From contig CAJNOI010000051.1 in assembly GCA_905250115.1 (NCBI GenBank), forward strand, positions 310,001 through 374,000: DNA of 64,000 bases, written 5' to 3'. Made by a program: the position numbers and the translations under genes. This DNA is from Adineta steineri. Lineage: Eukaryota; Rotifera; Eurotatoria; Adinetida; Adinetidae. Shown here in pieces: positions 36,083-48,395 of the stretch. Position 1 is the first letter of the stretch; each line of letters opens with the position of its first letter. The notes beneath the pieces are model-generated. The model worked only from the letters and a program-made list of their open reading frames with translations, had not been told where the DNA came from and ran no database searches.

Positions 36083-37188
36083 TATAATAGACGACAAAAA
36101 GAAAAAATGAATGATTATTTTGATGTATAATTTAAAGAAAAAAGAAAAGATCTACCACACGGAAAAGTGATTGTTAGTCGTATATATGTGGCAGATTAGT
36201 AATTGCATTTAGTGTTGTTGTCGTTTCATTTGACATGCAACAAGAATCAATTCATCATTTCTCTCTTTCTCTCTATCCTCCTATGTGTCTTTGCCTTTTT
36301 TTTTCTTGTTTTTCCTATTCCTTGTTATTGTGAAGCTTATAGGAAAATAAATAGCTCACTGATTTAATTATTATAAGCGAACAAGCGATAAAAGCAAAAA
36401 TTTTTGAATAAATGACCATATATAACTCGAAGACGATCTCGATTTTGATTGCAAATTCTTGTGCGTTTCTTCTTCTTTTTTTCTATTTCCTCTCTCTCTC
36501 TCCCTTTTCTTTGTACTATTCACAAGTTTAACATACATATAGAAACAAATAGTGTTGTTATTATTATTACTATCATCATCACTACTACTCTTACTATCAC
36601 TTAATGATCATTGGGACTCAAAATTCTTTTTCGGGTCTTGTTTGTTTTAGCAATAGTTCGTGACCGGACGAATAGCAATAAAACACAATATCCGTTTAGT
36701 TGTTTTTTCATTCAAAAAAAGAATAATATATAGGAAAACTATTCAAAGTATGCTGATTTATTGATGAGTAGAGAATGTTCTTCTATTTTCTTGTCGATCT
36801 TTTTCATCTTGTCAATTGCCAATTGATTCATTCACATAACACACACATACATATATATATAAACACATACACATGAGCATATTTTTTTTTTGTTTTATTT
36901 GCGATGACTATCACTGTCAAAATATATCTGACTTTCAATTAGACATATCTCAGTTTGTCTACTACTTATTATGCTTATAAAACGGAAGAAAACAAGAAAA
37001 TCATATCTGATGTATGTTGTGTCTTGATTACCAAGTATAAGACAGCATTCTATGAATAAATAATAAGATATAGATAATACTTTTTCTTTTTTTTTATTGT
37101 CATGATGTGATTATTGTTGTCATATGAATACAAAAAAATATTTAGAAGCAAGAAAAAAATAGAAAAAAATATTATTAGATTACGCCTT
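36083..37188. other. Intergenic region with simple repeats
   Basis: Upstream flank of the receptor gene. It holds pyrimidine-rich runs and a (CA)/(TA) mixed microsatellite near 36839-36870. Nothing else identified. Confidence 0.5.
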
Positions 37189-38503
<1,315 letters not shown>

Positions 38504-38934
38504 CTATATCAACAACAACAAAAAAACAGTATTATGATAAAATACCTAGACATTACTTTATCTCATCTTTCACTTACCTTCGTTTTTTTTGTAAGAGAGT
38601 AAAAAAAGTGCGATTTAATTCTAATTTCACACAAGTTTTTATACCTCTGACTTTATCTTTGTTTGACACGTGTTTCGATATCATTATCTCTCATGATAAA
38701 GCGCATTTTCACTATAGTCTTGCATGGTCATCGCTTTACATTATTTTTTTTTAGATGCCCCATATTAATCTAACAAAAAAAAAAAAGAAAAATCTAGGAC
38801 AAACAACAGTGAGATATGCGAAACACCATCATCAATATGAAGGCACATTTTGTTTTATTCGTACCCAAAAAAAGAAAGTAAAAAAAAGAGAAGAAGATTC
38901 TAGAACCACTCTGTTACAAACATAGATAATGCTT
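38504..38934. other. Spacer between two minus-strand genes
   Basis: Upstream flank of the cathepsin gene and 3' flank of the coiled-coil gene, with poly-A and poly-T runs only. Confidence 0.5.
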
Positions 38935-40553
38935 TCAAGATTCAAGATTTTCGAATGTATATGCATGCGTTGCTGAACCACCTTGTCCAGCACTACTTAA
39001 AGGTTCTAATGGTGATCGTTTTGATCCTCCATTATCTAACATTCGTTCCATTTGTCGAATTGTATGCTCATTTTTAATCATTTTATCTTGTAATTGATGT
39101 CTTTCATAACCCAAATTGGTCAGAACAGAATCTTTTTCAATTAATAATTCTTTAATTCGTTGATTTTCAGCAAGTGTATTTGCATGGTTTTTACGTAATT
39201 GTGTTAATTGATCAGTTAAACCCATTAAAGCATCTTGCATTTTCATTGCTTCTTCATTTTTCATAAAAGCATCAACAGATTTCAATTTTTCAAGTTCAAG
39301 TGCTAAACGTTTTTGTTTTGTATTTACCGAAACAAGTTGTTTAGCTAGAAGATCATTTTCTTTACGATAACCATTCTACAAAAGAAAAATAAATAAATAT
39401 AAATCAAAAGATTTAAAATTTTTCTTTTCAACATACAACGTATTCAAGTAATTGTTTATTTTCACCATTCAAATGATCACATTGTTTACTCTGTGCATGT
39501 AATTGTTCCATTGATGTTTTATTTTGAACTTGAAGTTCTTTTAATTTTTGCATTAATAATACCATTTTATTTTTACTATCAGCTTCTAATGCATCACGTT
39601 CATTTTTAACTAATGTAAATCGTTCTTGTAACATAGCAGCATTTGCTTCTGAACTAAAATAATATTATATACATAAGAATAATATATATATATATATATT
39701 CTCTATCTCTCTATCGTTTATTCTTTTCTCACCGTCTTAAATCGACTTGTAAATTATTTGTACGACCGGTTAAAAATTCAATTTTTTCGTCAGCTGCCTT
39801 TTTGCCTTGTGTTAATTCATTAACTTTAGCAGTTAAACGTGCAACTTCTTTTTCTGATGAATCACGATTAAATACAGTTTTATTATATTCTTCTTTTAGA
39901 GATGATGCATCACGCATGGATTTTTCCAAATTTTGTTTTGCAATAAAATATTTTTCTTTTAATAATTCAAGTTCATTAATTAATACTTGATTTTGTCCTT
40001 TTAGATCTTCGTTATTACGTGTCAAAGTATCAATCATCATACGCATTTCACGATCTGCTGCTTTAAAACTAATTAAATAAAATAAATATTATAAAAAAAA
40101 AGAAAGAACCATATTGGAAGATTTTCGTTACCGTTCTTCCATACGACGATAATCTTCGACAAGTTTTTTCGTTATTTCATATTCACGTGCTAAACGTTCT
40201 AATTCAGTTTTTAATGATAGATTATCTTGTTCAAGTTTTTGATATTTCGTTCGAATTTCACCAAGACGATTACGTGCTAAGTACATTAGTTTGTCATGTT
40301 TATCTTGTAATTTCGTTAATTCATTTCCTAATGTACCATTTTCTTCCATTAAACGTTCATTTTGAAACCATAAATCATAGTTTTCGGCTTTGAGTTGTAT
40401 TGCTTTCGATACAGGTTGTTTGCTCATAATATTAACTCCAGCATTTCGATTCATTACATCTTGAGGAGGTGCCTTAGGATTAGTCATACGATATTCAAGA
40501 TCAGCAAATGTATCATCTCGTCCATCTATATTATGATGCTGCTGAGACGCCAT
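38935..40553 (-). CDS. Long coiled-coil protein, unknown family
   Basis: 470 residues in four exons: 40553-40132, 40068-39733, 39653-39440, 39375-38935. After a 55-residue head (DDTFADLEYRMTNP, PVSKAIQLKAEN) nearly all of it shows heptad-type charge patterning, for example LVEDYRRMEE, LINELELLKEKY and TAKVNELTQGKKAADEKIEFL. The C-terminus is short and Gly/Ser-rich (GSKRSPLEPLSSAGQGG). No membrane segment or enzymatic motif. It is probably a structural or scaffold protein of cytoskeleton or cilia, by composition only. A TTTTGTTTAG acceptor lies just upstream of the ATG, and a good donor (GTAAGTAG, minus strand, near 40785-40792) suggests a 5' UTR intron. Confidence 0.75.
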
Positions 40554-43046
40554 GGGAATATAACCTAAACAAAATCACTCTTCACAAGAATTCAAGAGAA
40601 TGAAAACTTATAAATGCATACACCTCTCCATGTGATATTTCTTTTCATGGTTAGAAAAATTCTAATAATTTTACAAAAATCATGAACAAAGAAAAAAACT
40701 AGGAAGATCCTCTCTCTAACATTTATTTAGACGAAAAAAAAATTCCTAAAACGAAATATTTAGTTTCTAATCATTTAATTCAACTACTTACGTGTTTTTC
40801 TCTTGAATTTTAGTTTGCACACACACAACACACCAATAACTAATTTAAAAAGCAAAATTCTCAATTTCTTTTCTCTTTTCTCTCCTACGTTCTCTCTCCC
40901 TTTCCTCTTTTTTTTTTGTTGAGTGTGGCGACGATAGTCAAAGAGTGAATTGCTGCTTAGTTGCTGCAAATATTCAAACAAATCTTTAAAAAAAAATGAA
41001 ACGGGGTGACGAGAAAGAGAGAAAAATTGAAAGGATGTCGATGGTAGTCAAAAACAAAAAAGCAAAATACACAAATGCTAAAATGGTTGTTTTAAGTTAA
41101 GTGATATATTTCATCTTATGACATCAATAGGACAAATGATGAAGTTTCGAATGTGAGTTTATTTCTGATAAAATATTTAAACTAGAAAAACAGAAATTTG
41201 AGCCAAAATAAAAAGTTTTCAAGAATAAGAAAAATTATTCTTCAGGCAAAGCAATCTATATCGTACAATAAGAAAAATAGCGGAAGTTTATGACAAATGA
41301 ACGTTTCATAAGAAGAAGAAGAAAAAATAACCGGATGTATTTATGAATTAAATGTCAAAGAATATCGGAGATTGTAAAAAAAAAGAAAAGTAACGATTTT
41401 TTTTAAAAATAGAATTTCTTTGAAAAACAATCAAGTAAAAATATTTCTTTTTCTTGATAAAACTACTACCATGAGTAAATAAGTTAAATCTTCATTTATT
41501 TTAATTATTAATATAAACAATTATTAAAATTTTAACTATAATATGCACATAAATCAAAACAATAGAAATAACCGTCACGTTTTAGATGTATAAAAAAAAA
41601 GTAGTTTAAAAGCTATTAATCAATTATATAATGTGTATAATGGGCTATAACCGATATTTTTTTATATGACAGAGAAAAGTGGCAATAGAAAGCTTTTCTT
41701 GTATAAAAGAAAAACATTTGATTCAATTAAAATATAGTAGATTACTTACCATTTGTTCATCCTTTTTTGTTATGCTATGTATTGTCAAACAAATCTACAT
41801 GTTTTATTAACATTCGTTGCTATTATTTATACGGTATCATACTAAGAATGAATAAAATCATTTCTATTGTTTTTTTTGTTTACAATCTTATTTCATTTTT
41901 AAGCTTGAATTGATAATTTTAATCTATTCTATAATAATTATTCTAGGTTTTAAACTAAATGAAATTTTTCTTTAAAATATATCGTAGACAGAATAATTTA
42001 TTAGATATGGAAAATGGCAGAACACCTTGACTTTGATATATGATTTCTTTTGTTTAATGACCTTCAAAAACAAAATCGATCGTATATCGCGAATTTCTTG
42101 ACAAAAAAAATTGAAGGATAAGATGATTTGTGTGAATTATATGTAAACTCAGACAAAATGCTCCAAATATTTTAATTGATTAATCGTTGAACAATTGCTT
42201 AATTTAGTTTTGATTGCCAATTAAAATAAATATATTCGATAAAATATTTTAGTTTTTCATAAATTGAATGTTAATTCGATAGAGCTTTATTTAAAATGCT
42301 TTGATTCCTAACATCGAAGACAAGATAATGAATAGCTGATTGGTGAAAAATATATTGATATCCGTTTCGAATATTTTTATATTTTGAATAACATATGTAT
42401 TTCATATGAGTAAAATCATGTAACCCCCTCCCCCCGCGTAATAACTATTATGATCCGTCGAAATTTTGCGAGAATTCCCGTCAAAATATACATAATTCCT
42501 GCAAAAAACATGCTCCGGGGGGTCTTGTAATTAGGGGGGATTTTATTATTCAATAGCTATAATATTATTCTTTTATATTGATAAATTCTTAAGATATAAA
42601 ATGACCTAAAAATTCAAAAACACCATTTTAAAAATAATAAAATAAATCAATATTTTTTACTAAAAATGTATAATAATATATTCAGTTTTACTCATTTCAA
42701 TTCACTGAATGTTTTCACAAAGGGTCATATAAAAACAATATTTTGTACTTTATGAAAAAGTTGTATGATTCAATAAAATACGTACATATTATATCTTTAA
42801 ATTAAAAATCTATTCTATTCATAACTTAACATATGGATATATTCACACAGACATCAAACAACAAGCTTCAAAAATAATTATTCGAACATATGACTAAATC
42901 TCTATTGATATCACTATACCTTTTAAGAGAAATGATTTAATAATGATTAAGTTTATATTTATTGAATCTATATCGGTCATATTCTTTAAAGAAGAAGAAA
43001 GAAAAAAAGAAATTAAAATATATAAAAAGTTATGAAAAGAAAACAA
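40554..43046. other. Intergenic region, 2.5 kb
   Basis: It probably includes a non-coding first exon of the coiled-coil gene, ending near 40792 on the minus strand. The rest is AT-rich without coding signal, apart from a G/C-run inverted element at 42411-42545. Confidence 0.5.
42411..42545. repeat. Inverted element with C-runs and G-runs
   Basis: Begins TAAAATC and ends GATTTTA. Inside, one end has CCCCCTCCCCCCGCG and the other has two G6 runs (CCGGGGGG and TTAGGGGGG). Such runs are striking in this AT-rich sequence. The ends can pair, so a decayed MITE is likely. No target duplication was identified. Confidence 0.4.
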
Positions 43047-44093
43047 TCAGATCTGTGAATTAATATCAGTAGGTTTTTCATTATCATTTTTCTTAGTTGT
43101 TTCTTGCGTGTCACACACACGAATAAATTGTTTTGTTAATAATGTTTCATCAAGTTCTAACATTAACTGTGTAAATTGTATTAATTCAATTAATTTTTCA
43201 TTTATATCTGGTATTGTTTGTAGATTATCAGATAATTCCATTAAATCTTTATCTGTAATATTTTTCGCAAATAATTTTTTTTGACCTGTTTGAAGAAGTG
43301 AATTAAAAAAATCTAATTTTTCTCCATTATCAAAACCATTTCCCGACCAAAACATTTCATCATTTGCATTTTGTTGATCGTTTATAATTTGTAATGCTTG
43401 ATCACGTTGTTGTTCGATTTGATGAATAAAACGTTGAGCATAATTTTGTATACGTTCACGTATATTATTATATTCTTCAGATTTTTTATCCATTTCCAAA
43501 CGTTTTTTATTTATTATTTCAATACGTGTTTCAAGAGTATTTAATTGTAATTTACTTTCACGGTGTACATCTAATAAATGTGATCGTCGACAATTTTCAC
43601 AAAGCATAAATGAACAATGTTTACAAATTTTTAACATTTTAAGTAAACCACATGTGTGACATCGTGCACGATAAATTCCATTTGATTGAGTTTGTTGTTG
43701 TTGTTGATGTTGTTGATGTTGTTGGTCAGAATTATTTAATTTTGATGCATCTAATGCTTCACAAAGTTGCTTAAGTATAGGATTTATTATTAACATTGAT
43801 TCAAAATGTTCGAATGAACGAAAATTTAATTGATATTTACAATACGGACAATGTATAAAATTTATTGATGTTGTAGAATTTATTGTTGTATTTTGAGCAT
43901 AATCAAGTAAACATGAACGACAAAATGAATGTGCACATGGAAGACAACATGGTGATGTCATACGAGAAAGACATATACCACACATTAAAATTTCATTGAG
44001 TAAATCATCTTTAATTTTTGATGATGTTGATGATGTTGATGAACATTCGGATATGCTATCTGGACAATCTGAATGTGTATAATTGGAAGCCAT
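43047..44093 (-). CDS. RING/B-box (TRIM-like) probable E3 ubiquitin ligase
   Basis: Intronless coding frame of 348 residues from the ATG at 44093 (MASNYTHS). A TTTTCAG acceptor lies 11 bases upstream, so a 5' UTR intron or trans-splice site is likely. The C3HC4 RING is at about residues 38-84: CGICLSRMTSPCCLPCAHSF, CRSCLL, then HCPYCKYQL. A second zinc module of B-box type follows (CHTCGLLKMLKICKHCSFML, CENCRRSHLLDVH). A coiled-coil runs to about residue 240. No C-terminal NHL or SPRY domain is present. Poly-Gln/His tract near residue 125. Transfer of ubiquitin is inferred from the RING; the substrate is unknown. Confidence 0.85.
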   Translation of the reverse strand: MASNYTHSDCPDSISECSSTSSTSSKIKDDLLNEILMCGICLSRMTSPCCLPCAHSFCRSCLLDYAQNTTINSTTSINFIHCPYCKYQLNFRSFEHFESMLIINPILKQLCEALDASKLNNSDQQHQQHQQQQQTQSNGIYRARCHTCGLLKMLKICKHCSFMLCENCRRSHLLDVHRESKLQLNTLETRIEIINKKRLEMDKKSEEYNNIRERIQNYAQRFIHQIEQQRDQALQIINDQQNANDEMFWSGNGFDNGEKLDFFNSLLQTGQKKLFAKNITDKDLMELSDNLQTIPDINEKLIELIQFTQLMLELDETLLTKQFIRVCDTQETTKKNDNEKPTDINSQI

Positions 44094-44765
44094 GAGAAAT
44101 TTATCTGAAAATATATGGGGAAGAAGAAAAAAACAGAGACGAACATTTATTATGCGGTAATTCTTCAAGCACACTTAAATAATCACCTTATAAGTAAAAG
44201 TATACAAAAACTACCTGTTTAAATATTTTTTTCTCAAGGAAATAACATTATTTTTGATTCACTACCTTCTTTACCCCTCCCACAACGTCTTTTCTTCTTC
44301 ATATGAAATAAAAATGAATGAAAAAGAAGAAAAAAAAACAACAACACATAAGCATCCAATAGGCTTCTTATAATCATCATCATCACTCATATTATTACGA
44401 TATACGATATTTAACATAATGTTAATTCGATGATGACAAGGAAGAAAAAAGAAATATATTCATGAATTATTTTATCAAATGTTGTTGTTGTTGCTGCTGT
44501 TGTTGTTTTCTATATTATAGTGAAACAAAAAGTAAGATATATATGAATGTATAAACTCGGAAATCAATCAGTTCATTTTATAGGATAGAAAAAAACTTGG
44601 CAAACAATGCGTTGATAATAAAGTCAAAAAATTCTATTCTTTTTTTACGCATACAAACACAAAAAAAAAATACTAGAAATATAAGGAGCAAAAGAAACGA
44701 AGAATAAATGTAAATTTCTTTTTTCTAAAATAACTAATGTGCGAGCTATATATGAGCTATCGCAC
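44094..44765. other. Intergenic spacer
   Basis: Upstream flank of the RING gene and 3' flank of SUCLG1, with a (GTT)n run near 44479-44505. A donor-like site (minus strand, near 44214) could end a 5' UTR exon of the RING gene. Confidence 0.45.
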
Positions 44766-45884
44766 TCACTGTGTTTGTTTTTGACTGATTGGATGATCTT
44801 CACCTTTCATTAACTTATACATTAATTGACCCATTTTAGCTGGAGAATCACTAACAGTAACTTGGGCATCTTTTAATGCTTGAATTTTTCCTTCGGCACC
44901 ACCTGATTTTCCACTAATAATGGCACCAGCGTGACCCATACGACGGCCTGGTGGAGCTGTTTGACCAGCAATAAATGCAACAACAGGTTTAGCGTTTGAA
45001 CCAGTATTATGTTGTTTAAGATATTCGGCAGCAGATTCTTCAGCATTACCACCAATTTCACCAATAAGAATAATACCAGTTGTTGATTTATCATTTAAAA
45101 ATATATCCAAACAATCAATAAAATCAGTACCATTAAATGGATCACCACCGATACCAACACATAATGATTGACCAAGTCCAACTTGACTGGTTTGATGAAC
45201 AGCTTCATATGTTAATGTACCACTACGTGAAACAATACCAATTGGACCAGGTCGATGAATATGACCAGGCATAATACCAATTTTACATTTACCAGGAGCT
45301 AGAAATTCAAATTATTATTATTAGATCATATCAAATAAATTAATATAATACGTACCAATAACACCGGGACAATTTGGTCCAACAAGACGAGATTTATTTT
45401 GTCGTACAAGTGCATGTTTAACTTTAACCATATCATGTTGTGGAATACCTTCTGTAATACATACAATTAAACCAATACCAGCATCAATAGCTTCAAGAAT
45501 AGCATCAGCAGCTCCTGGTGGTGGAACATAAATAACAGTAGCTGTTGCACCTGTTTCTTTCATAGCATCCTGTACGTTTTTAAATACTGGTAAACCAATA
45601 TGTTTAGTACCAGCTTTTTTTGGATTAACACCACCAACCATTTTTGTTCCATAATCGAGAGCTTGTTGAGAATGAAATGTTCCCTGTTTACCGGTAAAAC
45701 CTTGGCAAATTACACGTGTTTCACCAGTGATATATAAATTTTTTCGTGTTGAATCATAAAGTGATTTATCATAAGATGATTGAGAATTCTGTTGTTGTTG
45801 ACTTGAATTAACTATAGAACTTGTTTGAATAAAACGACTTGATGATGTCGAAATTATCGATGAAAAAAGACGTTTTGATAACAT
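44766..45884 (-). CDS. SUCLG1: Succinyl-CoA ligase alpha subunit, mitochondrial
   Basis: Citric-acid-cycle enzyme converting succinyl-CoA to succinate with formation of ATP or GTP, paired with a beta subunit in the mitochondrial matrix. 353 residues, exons 45884-45356 and 45298-44766. The N-terminus is a Ser/Arg-rich presequence ([18 protein letters not shown]). The CoA-binding fold shows [19 protein letters not shown] and [13 protein letters not shown]. The phosphorylated His is His299 in [21 protein letters not shown] and [10 protein letters not shown] are further family motifs. It lies only 92 bases downstream of PCMT1 on the same strand, with an AATTGTAG acceptor-like site 15 bases before the ATG. 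Confidence 0.96.
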
Positions 45885-45976
45885 GTCAACAATATAGATC
45901 TACAATTACAGATACATATATAAGACTAGATTATTCTTATAATAAAAGAATTTAAAAAAATATATATAAAATAAAT

Positions 45977-46993
45977 TTATATTTGTTTTCGTCCTCCTGA
46001 TTTAACATATTGAGATTTTTCATCGGTTAATGGAACATACATAACAGCCATATGTCTTTGTTCGTAATATGTTCCATCAGATTTTTTATCGTATGTTATC
46101 ATTTCTTGACCAAAACTATTTCCAACAGGTGCAACAAGTCGTCCACCAACTTTTAATTGACGAATAAGTTCATATGGTGTACCAGATGCTGCAGCACCAA
46201 CATGAATAGCATCATAAGGTGCTTCACTAATATAACCTTGTCGACCATCACCTTTATGAATTTCTAAATTATTTTCATCCATTAAATTTTTATTATGTTT
46301 ATTTATATTTATAATTGATTTATCAACAAGTCCTTGAATATGTTCAATACCAATAGCTTTACCACCTGGACGAACTAAATGTGCCATACAAGCTGTTAAA
46401 TATCCTGAACCTGAACCAACATCAAGAACTTTTGCGCCTTAAAAATTAAATAAATTGTTAAAATCTATATGATATATATATAGCATCAAATACCAGGTTG
46501 AAGTTTATCTTTAAGAATTTCTAATCCAAAACTATGCATATGTGGTGCACTAATGATAATAATATTCGATGCTTTCAATTTAATAGGAAAATCCTACCTT
46601 ATTGTTACCTGGATAAAAAAGAAGTTACATATATTTTGTATTGAACATGCATATACTTACTGCATAACCGACTAAAATAAAAATCAATGAAATTTATTTT
46701 TTTAAATAAATTTTTGTTTTTTTTCAATTACTTGATTGTGGTCGATCACTGTAAGCATCAAATTTGTCATTAGTAAGATCAGCTCGATCAACTTGTAACA
46801 TTGCATTTTTAATACGTTCATCTGTGATTAAACCATTTTTATATAAATTTTCAATTAATTCTTGATGTGTAGAACCTGATGAATGCCAAGCTTTACGTTG
46901 ATTAAATGCTGTTAATGGTAATGAATGATAGGAGATAATAAATACAGCACTTAGAATTGAAAACATAGATGAATAACTTATATTTGACAACAT
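45977..46993 (-). CDS. PCMT1: Protein-L-isoaspartate O-methyltransferase with N-terminal signal
   Basis: Repairs isoaspartyl residues in aged proteins by SAM-dependent methylation. 266 residues, exons 46993-46732, 46671-46661, 46608-46598, 46549-46494, 46437-45977. The second and third exons are only 11 bases each, encoding the conserved QSIGYAVTISAPHMH. Motif I is LDVGSGSGYLTA; also VGAAASGTPYELI and LKVGGRLVAPVG. The family core starts at WHSSGSTHQELI; before it are about 35 extra residues with a hydrophobic stretch (MFSILSAVFIISYHSLPLT). This suggests a signal peptide or anchor, unlike the cytosolic human enzyme. An ATTTTCAG acceptor lies 15 bases upstream of the ATG. The gene sits 92 bases ahead of SUCLG1. 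Confidence 0.93.
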
Positions 46994-47816
46994 CAATAGC
47001 TAATAAATCTGAAAATAAAACAAAACAATTAATATTTAAATATAACCAAATATAAATATTATTATACTACTTAACTCTTTCTTTTATGCAAAACGTTCAA
47101 CGTTCTTGAGAAAGAACCTTGTATGAGGTAGAAAAAATCTTATACACTCATGCATTTATGCATAAATTAAAAAACTCGAGTCAACATTTTGTATTTTAAA
47201 AATCCGAACTACTTAATAATTACTACATATAGAAGCTAACTATAATATTTTCCTAAATAATATTCGATAACCTTAAACTCATTTATTCAATTAATACTAC
47301 TATTATATTCTAAACATCATCTTAGTTACCATTAGTTGATAACTACGGAATACTATTCTATTTAAATCTGGCTTATTGTTTTATAATACATCCTTTTCTA
47401 ATAACTAATATTTCCATGAAGTTAAATTAATTTATCCTTAATAAATATTTAATTAAATATTCAATTTACTTTTGTAAAAACTCTTCTATGTACAAATATA
47501 ATCATCATTTCAAATTTTTGATCAACATTTTTTTCAATTCCATTTCGGTCGAATTTTTAATACATATTAAACCACTTTTTTTTTGGTCGATTGTTTATGT
47601 TTTTTTTAATGTTGTTTTATCCTCTTCTAAGAAATAAACCATTCAGAAATAAGTTGACATTATACTCCCATCTATCAATATATATTTTCTTACGATTTGC
47701 CATTCATATCATATGCCCATCTATCCAACAAAAAACTATACACAAATATTTTTGTTAGAAACAATCCGATTTTCATGTTTAAATTTAGTTTTTTGTTTTT
47801 GTTCTAGAAAACAATA
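46994..47816. other. Divergent intergenic region, PCMT1 and RPL35
   Basis: Lies between the divergent PCMT1 and RPL35 starts, so it is likely to be a shared or back-to-back promoter region. AT-rich; no defined motif called. Confidence 0.5.
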
Positions 47817-48257
47817 ATGACACGAGTTAAATGTTCACAACTTCGTGGTAAAAAACCAGGTAAATTATATAAAAATATCTTTTTATTATTTTGATTAAAA
47901 ATAACACTTTGTTTTTTTATTTAAGATGAAATTCTTAAACAATTAGGTGATTTACGACAAGAATTAAATACATTACGTGTTGGAAAAGTAACAGGTTCAG
48001 GTGGTGCACAAAAATTAGGTAAAATTCGTAATGTACGTAAATCTATTGCCCGTGTACTTATTGTTCGTAATCAAACAACAAAAGAACATTTAAGAGCATT
48101 ATATCATGGTAAAAAATACAAACCCAAAGATTTACGTAAACGTAAAACACGTGCTATTCGTCGTTTATTATCACCAAAAGAACGATCAGTACAATTAAAA
48201 AAAATTCAACGACGACAATGGGCTTTTCCACAGCGTACATTTGCTGTTAAAGCATAA
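47817..48257 (+). CDS. RPL35: Large ribosomal subunit protein uL29 (L35)
   Basis: Cytosolic 60S ribosomal protein near the nascent-chain exit. 124 residues (human 123) in exons 47817-47859 and 47926-48257. It begins [14 protein letters not shown] and continues [20 protein letters not shown]. Family motifs are [30 protein letters not shown] and [10 protein letters not shown]. The intron after codon 14 interrupts a Gly/Asp boundary. A GTTCTAG acceptor lies 6 bases before the ATG, the expected signature of a trans-spliced or 5'-UTR-spliced mRNA. First gene of the tightly packed plus-strand cluster; AATAAA near 48332. Confidence 0.97.
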
Positions 48258-48395
48258 GAAAATGAAGAAAAACCATCCTGTTTTTTTTCTGTTGTTGTTT
48301 TTTTTTATATTCGTTATTTAATAACTAAAGCGAATAAAATAAGAAGAAGATAAATAACAAAATAAAATGATAAGACACAATTATGTGTTTTAGAT

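Noticed and set aside
43047-44174. Longer N-terminal form of the RING protein starting at 44174
   Set aside because: The first codon is GTG, and the extra residues span an intron-like acceptor; the ATG at 44093 directly follows it.
47370-47400. GGCTTATT sequence similar to the start of a rotifer spliced leader
   Set aside because: Only 8 bases agree and no donor or Sm-site-like sequence follows, so it is not an SL RNA gene.
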